IMG/VR virus record: IMGVR_UViG_3300030419_000400
Location: 1-38,673 of that record
Length of the DNA: 38,673 bases
Reading direction: 5' to 3' (one strand)
From: a virus
Part shown: piece by piece, positions 5,553 through 13,217 of the stretch
Numbering within the stretch: the first letter of the stretch is position 1
How the letters are laid out: the number at the start of each line of letters is the position of its first letter
Position numbers and translations under genes: made by a program
Notes under the pieces: generated by a model
The model's input: only the letters and a program-made list of their open reading frames with translations
What the model was told of the DNA's origin: nothing
Database searches by the model: none

Positions 5553-6008
5553 TTATTTTTCAGTTAGAGGTTTTAACCCTTGTTGTTCCCTCATTTCATT
5601 AATAGATGATAAAGGAATTTCAACAGCTTTAACTTCTGATTTAAGATCATTCCAAGAAGTAGCATAACCCAAATCATGAGCTTGTTTAGTAAACACTTCA
5701 AGAAGTTCTGAGATAGTTTCAGATACAACTTTTTCTCTGTGTTCGGTTTCACTCCAGAACATAGCAGAACCAGCTCTCTTATGATTTGCTTGTGCTTGGA
5801 TTCCTGCATCGTGGCTTTTTTGTTTGTGCCATTCTGCAGAAGTTCTTAAAGAATAACAAATATTAATAGCGAACGCATCAGCAATATTAGTAAAGCCTGA
5901 TTTGTTTGGTTTACAATTGTTATCTTTGATAGCTTGGTTAGTTAAATCTTCCAATTCATTGATTGAATCAGAAATTAACTTTACGATTTTATTTATTAAC
6001 TTATCCAT
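5553..6008 (-). CDS. Hypothetical protein, first leftward gene
   Basis: 151 aa, soluble, mostly helical. Visible segments: MDKLINKIVKLISDSINELEDLTNQAI, a central region rich in Ala and His (SAEWHKQKSHDAGIQAQANHKRAGSAMFW) and a C-terminal helix. Not recognised. Standing alone between a control hub and its own terminator, with a good SD (GAAAGGATAATAAT-ATG), it is probably the most highly and earliest expressed leftward gene; inference. Confidence 0.7.
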   Translation of the reverse strand: MDKLINKIVKLISDSINELEDLTNQAIKDNNCKPNKSGFTNIADAFAINICYSLRTSAEWHKQKSHDAGIQAQANHKRAGSAMFWSETEHREKVVSETISELLEVFTKQAHDLGYATSWNDLKSEVKAVEIPLSSINEMREQQGLKPLTEK

Positions 6009-6165
6009 ATTATTATCCTTTCATTAGTTAATATAAAAACATTAAAGTATTTATTAATTATTAAAAGTATTATTTTTATATATATTTATTATACATAATT
6101 TAAATCTTCCTCTTTACTTCCTTTGGTAAAAGCGCAAGCAGTCGTTGTCGCCCCTGCGAGGGACG

Positions 6166-6202
6166 CTCGGCGAATAACAGCCACTTAGCCTGTTACGCCG
6201 AG
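6166..6202. other. Long GC-rich hairpin
   Basis: CTCGGCG (6166-6172), two bulged A, then TAACAG (6175-6180) pair perfectly with CTGTTA (6190-6195) and CGCCGAG (6196-6202) around a 9-nt loop: 13 bp. No T-run follows on either strand, so it does not look like an intrinsic terminator. A small CCCT-GCG-AGGG hairpin precedes it at about 6152-6162. Its GC content stands out in an AT-rich genome. Confidence 0.6.
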
Positions 6203-6428
6203 TGGAAATAAATAATCCTTTAAACCATATCATTATTGAATATATTATTATCATATACATAGATACGATACTTCCTTTACGCTTACTTCCTTTTCAGAGT
6301 AATCGCTATGCGATTCCCTTATTACTTACTTTGAGAGGGTAGATAATAGGGTCCCTTCCCTTCGGGAAAGAGAAGGAGGAAAGAAGAAAAGAGAAGGATA
6401 CCAACATAATAAATCAAGACGGTGGAGT

Positions 6429-6505
6429 AGTATGGTGATGCAAGGCCGACTGTGGTTCGGGAACCACCAGCTCTGCTGTTTAGCGGCTAGCTGAAGTATG
6501 GTGAT
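6429..6505 (+). ncRNA. Possible structured RNA/DNA element with three-way junction
   Basis: GCCG (6445-6448) pairs with CGGC (6484-6487), closing two hairpins: GTGGTT-CGGG-AACCAC (6452-6467) and, immediately next to it, CAGC-TCT-GCTG (6468-6478). The whole is flanked by an 11-bp direct repeat AGTATGGTGAT (6429-6439 and 6495-6505). This could be a structured leader or small RNA, or a protein-bound DNA site between iterons. No homologue recognised. Confidence 0.4.
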
Positions 6506-6527
6506 TGGAACATAGAGTTTTAGTTAA

Positions 6528-6657
6528 GGGGGGGTTTTAGGAACACGATAGCGTGATTCTAGATTGATACGGGTTCTTGTAAATAAGGGGGGGTTTGTTA
6601 AAACAATCTCATACTTGACTTAACTAAACAAATAACACATATTCAAATCGTGGGGGG
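6528..6657 (+). repeat. Three G-tracts
   Basis: G7 at 6528-6534 (TTAA-G7-TTTT), G7 at 6587-6593 (AATAA-G7-TTTG) and G6 at 6652-6657 (CGT-G6-TTTT), spaced 59 and 65 nt. Such tracts are striking at this base composition. Each could pair with the single C6 at 6682-6687 next to the following start codon, and homopolymers of this length are prone to slippage. Confidence 0.6.
6615..6643 (+). promoter_or_regulatory. Candidate sigma70-type promoter for the virion operon
   Basis: TTGACT (6615-6620), a 17-nt spacer, then CATATT (6638-6643). Start of transcription would fall near 6650, at the first base of the G6/C6 hairpin and about 47 nt before the first structural-side start codon. The -10 is a fair but imperfect match. 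Confidence 0.45.
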
Positions 6658-6689
6658 TTTTCATATCTAGTCCTTTCAACGCCCCCCAC
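6650..6689 (+). promoter_or_regulatory. G6/C6 hairpin over the oxygenase ribosome-binding region
   Basis: GTGGGGGG (6650-6657) and CCCCCCAC (6682-6689) form an 8-bp, almost all G-C stem with a 24-nt loop. The 3' arm ends 7 nt before the ATG at 6697, where an SD would normally sit, and no SD is visible. Translation of the oxygenase gene is probably limited or controlled by this structure. Confidence 0.55.
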
Positions 6690-6696
6690 ACTCATT

Positions 6697-7383
6697 ATGA
6701 CTGAACTGACACTAAAATTCACATCGGCACCAGCAATATTATTTTTAGAGACGCAACTACCCATAAGGGCAATAAAGGATATCAACAAATATCTAGATGC
6801 TCGACACAATAAGGGGGCTGAATCATTTGCAGGTAAATTAGTAGGCCAAATATCCCACGGTGAACAGCTTAAAATGGATCCAAAGGATAAATTAATTGAA
6901 CCGTTTATGAAAATTGTGGCACATATGTCACAGGAGTACATAAAACAGTACTGTAATACCATAGGAGCAGAGCCAATGCAGCGAATTCCTGGGGTACATA
7001 GCTTATGGTCGGTACATTCTTACGAACGAGACTACAATCCTGTGCATGATCATGGGGTTGACACCGTTATGGGTATAAGTTTTACGACATGGACTAAGAT
7101 TCCGCCACAAATTGCGGAAAAAGAGGAATATTCTGCTGCAAACCTAACACATTCTAGTGGGGTTTGTGATGGATTTCTACAATTTCACTTCGGACAGACC
7201 AATATGCGTGGATTAGAGGAGCTAAGACCTCCATTTTCCAGAACATATAAGCCTGAAGTTGGTAAATTGTTGATGTTTCCCTCATGGGCACAGCATTGTG
7301 TGTACCCATTTGAAGGGAAAGGAGAAAGGCGTACAGTTGCAGGTAACTTAAATATGTTCCCTGTACCTCAAGAAAGCAAATGA
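6697..7383 (+). CDS. 2-oxoglutarate/Fe(II)-dependent oxygenase
   Basis: 228 aa. The C-terminal half carries the double-stranded beta-helix signature: H117-D118-H119 (NPVHDHG), then GKLLMFPSWAQHCV with the distal iron ligand H200, and R211/R212 in GERRTVAGNLN for the 2-oxoglutarate carboxylate. The layout fits the CHP02466-type 2OG-FeII_Oxy family, common in marine phages. It would use O2 and 2-oxoglutarate to hydroxylate an unknown substrate in the cytoplasm. It heads the rightward operon upstream of terminase, behind a strong hairpin and without an obvious SD. Confidence 0.8.
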   Translation: MTELTLKFTSAPAILFLETQLPIRAIKDINKYLDARHNKGAESFAGKLVGQISHGEQLKMDPKDKLIEPFMKIVAHMSQEYIKQYCNTIGAEPMQRIPGVHSLWSVHSYERDYNPVHDHGVDTVMGISFTTWTKIPPQIAEKEEYSAANLTHSSGVCDGFLQFHFGQTNMRGLEELRPPFSRTYKPEVGKLLMFPSWAQHCVYPFEGKGERRTVAGNLNMFPVPQESK

Positions 7384-7438
7384 TGTGCATCCTCGTGCAT
7401 ATTTGAGCGTTTAAACACTATTTAAAAGGAGATTAATT

Positions 7439-7531
7439 ATGCCAGAAGGACCAGGCACATACGGATCTAAAGTCGGTAGACCGAAGAAGAAGAAAAAGAA
7501 AAAGAACAAAAAGAGAACACGGAGCTATTAA
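7439..7531 (+). CDS. Lysine-rich 30-aa peptide
   Basis: 30 aa: MPEGPGTYGSKVGRP followed by a run of about 15 mostly Lys/Arg residues. GRPKKK is AT-hook-like, so binding to DNA or RNA is plausible. The SD (AAAAGGAGA) is strong, and the stop overlaps the next start as TAATG. Short peptides with a GTYGSKVGRP-Lys pattern look familiar from marine phages upstream of terminase; role unknown. Confidence 0.7.
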   Translation: MPEGPGTYGSKVGRPKKKKKKKNKKRTRSY

Positions 7532-7683
7532 TGTCTGATGATAAAAGAATAAAAAAATTAAGAGAATTAGATAGACCCTTAACTCCAGAAGAAATGGAAG
7601 AACTATGGGATTTAGAAAATCTAAAAAAATACGAAACTCCTTTTGCTAAAATTCAAAGTAAAAACAAGAAGTGGATGGTATAA
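7531..7683 (+). CDS. Hypothetical 50-aa protein
   Basis: 50 aa, charged and helical (KRIKKLRELDRPLTPEEMEELWDLENLKKY). Coupled to the Lys-rich peptide through TAATG, and followed 1 nt later by the next start. Not recognised. Its position suggests a link to packaging or head assembly; inference. Confidence 0.65.
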   Translation: MSDDKRIKKLRELDRPLTPEEMEELWDLENLKKYETPFAKIQSKNKKWMV

Positions 7684-7684
7684 T

Positions 7685-8173
7685 ATGGCTGTAAATTATA
7701 AAAAAGATTTTAAAGATGTACCGTCAGCATTGACGTTCTTAACATCAGATGGAATAACAGGTGCGCATATATTAAATGGTAAGATTAAAGCAGAAGGTTC
7801 TAAGTTTGATGGGTTAGATGCAACAGAAAATAATCTATTAAAAGCAGCAGACCATACTGGATATAATCTACCTAAGACTAATATCAATGATTATATAAAA
7901 CTACCAGGTACTGATCTAGAAAGGCGTGGACCTAGAGGAACATTCAGAGACTTTTATCCTGGTGATAACATGAATCCTAATAATGTTATGCCTAATGCAG
8001 TACCTAGATTTCCATCTGATAGTACATTACCAGGTACACGACCAGTAATAAGACCAGGTATAGATCCAGTATATCCAAATAGAATGCCAGACACGATGGT
8101 ACAAAACAGGAACAGACCAAACAATACGCTAGTTAAACTAGCTACTATGCAGAAATTAGGACTATTAACATGA
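7685..8173 (+). CDS. Hypothetical Pro/Asn-rich protein
   Basis: 162 aa from MAVNYKKDF, directly after the previous stop; a longer frame from 7643 would overlap the upstream gene by 41 nt. Residues 1-80 look like a small folded domain. Residues 95-150 are rich in Pro, Asn and Arg (NPNNVMPNAVPRFPSDSTLPGTRPVIRPGIDPVYPNRMP), probably extended. Possibly a minor virion or assembly protein; not recognised. Confidence 0.65.
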   Translation: MAVNYKKDFKDVPSALTFLTSDGITGAHILNGKIKAEGSKFDGLDATENNLLKAADHTGYNLPKTNINDYIKLPGTDLERRGPRGTFRDFYPGDNMNPNNVMPNAVPRFPSDSTLPGTRPVIRPGIDPVYPNRMPDTMVQNRNRPNNTLVKLATMQKLGLLT

Positions 8174-8454
8174 CACATGGTGGGAAAAGAAAAGGAGCAG
8201 GCAGACCTAAAGGAATTAAAGCAGGAACAAAAGCAGAACGCTTAGCTGCTAGTCTAGGTAAAGGACAAACTACTCCATTGAAATATATGTTGAATATGTT
8301 GAACAATCCTCAAGTATCTATTGAAAAGAAAATGTGGGCAGCTAAAGAAGCAGCTCCATTTGTACACTCTAAGTTAGCCTCAATAAATAAAACTATTATG
8401 GGTGATGATGATAAACCAGTAGCTGTAACAATAGGATGGCGTAAAAAAAAGTAA
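8170..8454 (+). CDS. terS: Putative terminase small subunit
   Basis: 94 aa. The N-terminus HGGKRKGAGRPKGIKAGTKAERLA is the basic GGxRxGAGRPxG signature of many phage small terminases and related DNA-binding proteins. Residues 38-75 are helical (PLKYMLNMLNNPQVSIEKKMWAAKEAAPFVHSKL). It would recognise the packaging site and load the large subunit. It overlaps the previous gene by 4 nt (ATGA) and directly abuts the large terminase gene. Shorter than many TerS, but position and motif agree. Confidence 0.75.
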   Translation: MTHGGKRKGAGRPKGIKAGTKAERLAASLGKGQTTPLKYMLNMLNNPQVSIEKKMWAAKEAAPFVHSKLASINKTIMGDDDKPVAVTIGWRKKK

Positions 8455-9714
8455 ATGAATATAGAGATTCCGTACGAACCTCGGCCTTTACAAGAAAAGA
8501 TTCATAACGAATTAAAACGATATAATGTTTTAGTTTGTCATAGACGATTCGGTAAAACCGTACTCGCAGTTAATCATTTAATAATGACCTGCTGTGAAAA
8601 ACCTAATTCTAGATTGGCGTATATAGCACCAACTTATCGCCAGGGTAAGGCAGTCGCTTACGACTATTTAAAACAATACACAGAACCCTTAATGAAACTT
8701 GGTGGCAAAAGACACGAAACAGAATTAAAGGTTGATCTATGGAATGGCTCAAGATTACAAATCTTTGGAGCTGATAACCCTGATGCTTTAAGAGGATTGG
8801 GGTTTGATGGAGTAGTACTCGATGAGTTTGCTCTTATGTCACCCAGGACTTGGACTGAGATTGTAAGACCTGCTATATCAGATAAGCTTGGATATGTTAT
8901 CTTTATTGGTACACCAATGGGGCATAATCATTTCTGGGAAGTATATGATCTAGCTAAAAGACGTGGTGGAGAATGGTACGCTGAATTATATAGAGCATCA
9001 GAAACAGAAGTTATATCTGATGATGAGCTTGAAGAAGCTAGGGCTACAATGCCTGAGGACCAATTCGAACAGGAATTTGAAGTAAGCTTTCAAGCTGCAG
9101 TTTCAGGTGCCTACTTTGGAAAACAAATCCAAAAGGCAGAGAAAGAAAATAGAATTACTGATGTTGAATATGATCCTAACATTGATGTAGAAACATGGTG
9201 GGATTTAGGTATAGGTGATTCAACTGCTATATGGTTCGCACAAAGAACAGGCAATGAAATACACCTGATAGATTATTTAGAAACATCTGGTGAATCATTA
9301 GCTTATTATATAGGACAGCTTAAAGAGAAAGCTTATAACTATGGTAGGCATATAGCACCACACGATATTACAACGAGAGAGCTTGGTACTGGAAAATCTA
9401 GATTGGAAGTAGCAAGAGAACTAGGAATAGATTTTGAAGTATGTCCTAGATTAGAAGTTGATCATGGTATAGAAGCTGTGAGAAATAATTTAGACAAATG
9501 TTACTTTGATAAAAACAAATGTAAATATGGTATTGATTGTTTGCGACAATACCGTAAACAGTTTGATGACAGAATGCAAACATTTAAAAATAAACCTCTA
9601 CACGATTGGGCATCACATGGAGCTGATGCATTTCGCTATGGATGTAGCGTAGATGGTCCAACAAGAACTGATTGGGCAAGACCTATGAGTGTAGATATTA
9701 GATATGTAGTTTAA
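8455..9714 (+). CDS. terL: Terminase large subunit
   Basis: 419 aa ATPase-nuclease that pumps DNA into the procapsid. ATPase: Walker A CHRRFGKT (28-35), Walker B VVLDEFA (120-126) and coupling motif FIGTPMG (150-156). RNase H-like nuclease: the first acidic strand is WWDLGIG (D250), then D304, and the C-terminal acidic residues are in HDWASHGADAFRYG (D384, D391). Length and motif order are normal for the family. ATG follows the upstream TAA directly. No frame break or intein seen. Confidence 0.95.
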   Translation: MNIEIPYEPRPLQEKIHNELKRYNVLVCHRRFGKTVLAVNHLIMTCCEKPNSRLAYIAPTYRQGKAVAYDYLKQYTEPLMKLGGKRHETELKVDLWNGSRLQIFGADNPDALRGLGFDGVVLDEFALMSPRTWTEIVRPAISDKLGYVIFIGTPMGHNHFWEVYDLAKRRGGEWYAELYRASETEVISDDELEEARATMPEDQFEQEFEVSFQAAVSGAYFGKQIQKAEKENRITDVEYDPNIDVETWWDLGIGDSTAIWFAQRTGNEIHLIDYLETSGESLAYYIGQLKEKAYNYGRHIAPHDITTRELGTGKSRLEVARELGIDFEVCPRLEVDHGIEAVRNNLDKCYFDKNKCKYGIDCLRQYRKQFDDRMQTFKNKPLHDWASHGADAFRYGCSVDGPTRTDWARPMSVDIRYVV

Positions 9715-9722
9715 GGAATTAT

Positions 9723-11975
9723 ATGGCAAAAGGTAAATCATTATCAGAACACGAAGTAAGTGCAATCTTATCCAGCGAATTAAAAAATTCGTATGGTTAC
9801 TTTGATACTGAGCTAGTAGAAGATCGTAAGAAAGCAAATGAATATTATTTTGGTGAAGCGTTTGGTAACGAACAAGAAGGAAGATCACAAGTAGTTTCAA
9901 CTGATGTTGCTGATACTGTTGAATCAATCTTACCTGCACTACTTAGAATATTCACTGCTAGTGATAATATAGTTAAAGTAGATCCTGTTACACAAGAAGA
10001 TGTACAGGTTGCAAAACAAGCTAGTGATTATTTAAATTATATATTTAATAAAGATAACGATGGTTTCACTACTCTTTATGCAATGTTTAAAGATGCATTG
10101 CTACATAAGAATGGAATAGTAAAAGTATACTGGGATACTTCAGAGAATACTAAACAAGAAACTTATGAAAGATTATCTGAAGCAGAGTTCACAATGCTTA
10201 TTGATGAAGATGGCGTTGATGTAAAAGAACATACTGAGTACGAAGATGAAACATTTAAAGAACAAAAGGCAAACATTAAAGAACAAATAGATTCAGCTGG
10301 TGATCAGATGTCAGCTGATATGATGGCAGAAGAATTAAAACAATTACCTATTCCTAAATTACATGATGTTGTTATTACTCGTACAGAAACATTTGGTAAA
10401 GTTAGATTTGAAGCTATACCACCAGAAGAATTTCTAATTCAAAGACGAGCTAAAACTTTAGCAGATGCACACTTCTTATGTCATCGTACTACAAAGACTA
10501 GAAGTGAATTAGTTGAAATGGGATTTGACTATGACATAGTTTATAGCCTGGCTGCTGAAACTACACAAAGATATAATACAGAAAAAAGTACAAGACATAG
10601 AAACATAGATGATGATTTCACTAAAGAAGTTGGAGACAGCTCAACAGATGAGATACCTATATGTGAATCCTATATAAGAATTGATGAAGATGGTGATGGT
10701 ATTGCAGAACTAAGAAAGATTACTTCATCAGGAGATGACAGCCATACAATATTAGATGATGTTATTGTTGATAGTCATCCTTTCTGTTCTATTACTCCAA
10801 TCATTGTACCACATAGATTCTATGGTAGATCTGTTTCAGAGTTAGTTGAGGACATTCAATTAATTAAATCTACTGTTATGCGTCAGATACTAGACAATAT
10901 GTATCTTACAAATAATAACAGAGTAGCTGTAATGGATGGTCAAGTTAATTTAGAAGATCTATTAACTAATCGACCAGGCGGAGTTGTAAGAACTAAAGCA
11001 GCTCCAGGACAAGTCATGATGCCAATGACTACACAAACTATTAACAACCAGGCGTTCCCATTACTTGAGTATTTAGATACTGTTAAAGAAAACAGAAGCG
11101 GTATCACTAAATACAATCAAGGTATGGATACTGATACCTTAAATAAAACTGCATCAGGTATTAATACAATCTTATCTCAATCACAAATGAGAATAGAATT
11201 GATTGCAAGAATATTTGCAGAGACAGGTGTTAAAGATTTATTCAAGAAGATATTTGAATTAGTTGTTAAATATCAAGATAAAGAACGCATAATCAAGATT
11301 AGAAATAACTTTGTTCCAATGAATCCTATGGAGTGGAGAGATCGTTGTAATGTAAGTATTCAAGTTGGATTAGGTACAGGTTCAAGAGATCAACAACTTG
11401 GAATCCTTAATCAAATACTAAGACAACAAATAGATGGAATTAAGTTACAAGGTTCACCTCATGGACCAATAGTTAGTATGACTAACATATATAATACACT
11501 AGCAAAGATTGTAGAGAACGCAGGATTAAAAGATGTTGATTCATACTTTACTGATCCTCAAGTAGGTATGCAACAAATGCCACCTCGACAACAAAAAGAA
11601 CCTAGTGAATTTGAGAAGGTATCACAGATTCAAACACAACAGAAAGCAGCTGAAGCTCAGATGCAATATGAAAATAGAATGCGTGAGATTGAATTAAGAT
11701 ACCAAAAAATGATGTTAGACTTTGAAGCTAAAGTTAAAGAACTAGAAATGAAATACGAATCTGATATAGATGAGAAAGCTATTAAACGTGAAGCTTTAAA
11801 AATGAAAGGTATTTCAGAATCTAATAAACAAATGCTTGACCAGGCAACTAGGAATCTGTTACAACCAAATCAAGGTATGCCACAAGCACCTAAACAACAA
11901 CAACCAAGTAGTGATACTTTTATAGAAATTGATGTCGGACCTACAAAAGGAACAAACAAGGGGCCAAAGAGCTAA
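9723..11975 (+). CDS. Portal protein
   Basis: 750 aa, position directly after TerL. The N-terminal part (YYFGEAFGNEQEGRSQVVSTDVADTVESILPALLRIF) matches the podovirus-type portal family, where an EGRS-x-V(V/I)S-x-D motif precedes a long helix. Residues about 630-745 are a Gln/Glu/Met-rich coiled coil (QTQQKAAEAQMQYENRMREIELRYQ), probably the tail-side barrel. It forms the dodecameric DNA channel at the capsid vertex. Larger than many portals because of this C-terminal extension. Confidence 0.9.
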   Translation: MAKGKSLSEHEVSAILSSELKNSYGYFDTELVEDRKKANEYYFGEAFGNEQEGRSQVVSTDVADTVESILPALLRIFTASDNIVKVDPVTQEDVQVAKQASDYLNYIFNKDNDGFTTLYAMFKDALLHKNGIVKVYWDTSENTKQETYERLSEAEFTMLIDEDGVDVKEHTEYEDETFKEQKANIKEQIDSAGDQMSADMMAEELKQLPIPKLHDVVITRTETFGKVRFEAIPPEEFLIQRRAKTLADAHFLCHRTTKTRSELVEMGFDYDIVYSLAAETTQRYNTEKSTRHRNIDDDFTKEVGDSSTDEIPICESYIRIDEDGDGIAELRKITSSGDDSHTILDDVIVDSHPFCSITPIIVPHRFYGRSVSELVEDIQLIKSTVMRQILDNMYLTNNNRVAVMDGQVNLEDLLTNRPGGVVRTKAAPGQVMMPMTTQTINNQAFPLLEYLDTVKENRSGITKYNQGMDTDTLNKTASGINTILSQSQMRIELIARIFAETGVKDLFKKIFELVVKYQDKERIIKIRNNFVPMNPMEWRDRCNVSIQVGLGTGSRDQQLGILNQILRQQIDGIKLQGSPHGPIVSMTNIYNTLAKIVENAGLKDVDSYFTDPQVGMQQMPPRQQKEPSEFEKVSQIQTQQKAAEAQMQYENRMREIELRYQKMMLDFEAKVKELEMKYESDIDEKAIKREALKMKGISESNKQMLDQATRNLLQPNQGMPQAPKQQQPSSDTFIEIDVGPTKGTNKGPKS

Positions 11976-12195
11976 AGATATTCTAGAAGATGATCTCTTT
12001 ATAGAGTCTATACAGACTTTAAAAGATTCATATTCTAATGCGATATTTCAGACAGGACCAAATGATGAACTAGCAAGGACAAAGATCTACCTTGCTTATC
12101 AAATTTTAGGTAAGTTTGAAAATCATTTCCGTTCCGTTATGGAAACAGGAATACTTGCTAGTAAACAATTAGAAGAACTACGCAAGAAAAAATAG
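11932..12195 (+). CDS. Hypothetical small head-module protein
   Basis: 87 aa starting within the portal gene (44-nt overlap, different frame). A TTG one codon earlier is possible. Helical and charged throughout (RAKDILEDDLFIESIQTLKDSYSNAIF; ELARTKIYLAYQILGKFENHFRSVME), ending in ELRKKK. Small genes of this type between portal and scaffold are common in phages; function unknown. No clear SD, so expression probably depends on coupling to portal translation. Confidence 0.65.
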   Translation: MSDLQKEQTRGQRAKDILEDDLFIESIQTLKDSYSNAIFQTGPNDELARTKIYLAYQILGKFENHFRSVMETGILASKQLEELRKKK

Positions 12196-12248
12196 CACCA
12201 ACCGTTCAGGAGTGCTTTAAATAACACCAACCAACAAAGGAGTGTATT

Positions 12249-13205
12249 ATGGCTGATGAAGCTATGAACGTCATTGACGCTGGTAAAACCATTGCTGGTC
12301 TTATGCAGAATCAAGACAAACCTGAGGAAGCACCTGCTGAATCAGAACCAACTGAAGAAGTTGAACAACCAACAACCGAAGATTTACCTGGAGAGGAAAC
12401 TGAGGAAGTTGAAGTAGCGGAAGCTACAGATGAAGCTCAAGAAGATATTAATGAAAGTTCAGAGGAACCTACATATCAGGTCAAAGTTAGCGGCCAAACG
12501 ATAGAGGTCACCCTTGATGAACTACTTCAGGGATACCAACGAGAAGCTGATTACACACGAAGTAAACAAGATTTGTCCTTAGAGAAATCAAGGCTTGATC
12601 AAACACTTCAACAATCTCAAAATGAGATCAATCAAAAACTCGCTAAGTTGAATGAGTTAAATAACTCAGCTCAATCACAACTACAGGCAGAGTATGCAAA
12701 TATAGACTTTGAAAAACTGTATGAAGATGATCCTGTTGAAGCTAGTAAGCTTGAACATAAGATGAGAAAACGTGCAGAGAATCTTCAAAGAATCCAGTAT
12801 GAAACACAACAAGCTCAGAATGCTGAGTTACAAAAGTTTATACAAGGAGAACAGTCTAAGGTTATGTCATTAGTACCAGAGTTTAATGATCCTGCGAAAG
12901 CTAGTAAATTAAAATCTGATATGAAAGCATATCTAACTAATGTTGGCTATAATGATCAAGAGATAAATACTATCTATGATTCACGACAAGTCTTATTAAT
13001 TAGAGATGCCCTGGCATATGATAAAATTAGGCGTGCTAATCCTAAGGTTAAAAAGAAAATTGCAAATGCTCCTAAGGTTGTGAAAGGTGGTTCAACCAAA
13101 ACAAAAGGTGAACAACAAGCTCGACTTAGAAATGAAAAACTCAATCGTCTTAAAAAGACTGGTAACATCAGAGATGCTGCTAATCTTTTCAAAGACTTTC
13201 TTTAA
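12249..13205 (+). CDS. Capsid scaffolding protein
   Basis: 318 aa. The N-terminal 80 residues are very acidic (EEAPAESEPTEEVEQPTTEDLPGEETEEVEVAEATDE), the middle (about 95-215) is a long Gln/Glu coiled coil, and the C-terminus is basic (NPKVKKKIANAPKVVKGG; RLRNEKLNRLKK). This acidic - coiled coil - basic layout, directly before the capsid gene, is typical of tailed-phage scaffolds that guide procapsid assembly and then leave. A good SD (AAGGAG) precedes the start. Confidence 0.85.
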   Translation: MADEAMNVIDAGKTIAGLMQNQDKPEEAPAESEPTEEVEQPTTEDLPGEETEEVEVAEATDEAQEDINESSEEPTYQVKVSGQTIEVTLDELLQGYQREADYTRSKQDLSLEKSRLDQTLQQSQNEINQKLAKLNELNNSAQSQLQAEYANIDFEKLYEDDPVEASKLEHKMRKRAENLQRIQYETQQAQNAELQKFIQGEQSKVMSLVPEFNDPAKASKLKSDMKAYLTNVGYNDQEINTIYDSRQVLLIRDALAYDKIRRANPKVKKKIANAPKVVKGGSTKTKGEQQARLRNEKLNRLKKTGNIRDAANLFKDFL

Positions 13206-13217
13206 TAGGAGGGCCTT

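Larger units (their letters stand above)
6009..6696. promoter_or_regulatory. Non-coding control hub between divergent gene blocks
   Basis: 688 nt with no credible gene. Left to right it holds: very AT-rich DNA (6010-6110) with a possible leftward -10 (TATAAT, complement of 6088-6093); a GC-rich patch with a long hairpin (6166-6202); ACTTCCTTT three times (about 6115, 6272, 6286); hairpin AATCGC-TAT-GCGATT near 6305; TTCCC-TTC-GGGAA near 6360; a three-way-junction candidate (6429-6505); three G-tracts (6528, 6587, 6652); and a promoter candidate at 6615. It separates the leftward and rightward halves, so it likely carries promoters and possibly an origin or packaging site. Confidence 0.6.

Noticed and set aside
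6697-6962. Open frame on the minus strand across the oxygenase gene
   Set aside because: The + strand frame has a recognisable catalytic core; the minus frame is a shadow.
9613-9939. 108-aa minus-strand frame over the terminase-portal junction
   Set aside because: Both + strand genes are strongly supported, and the minus protein is Leu/Gln/His-rich as expected for an antisense shadow.
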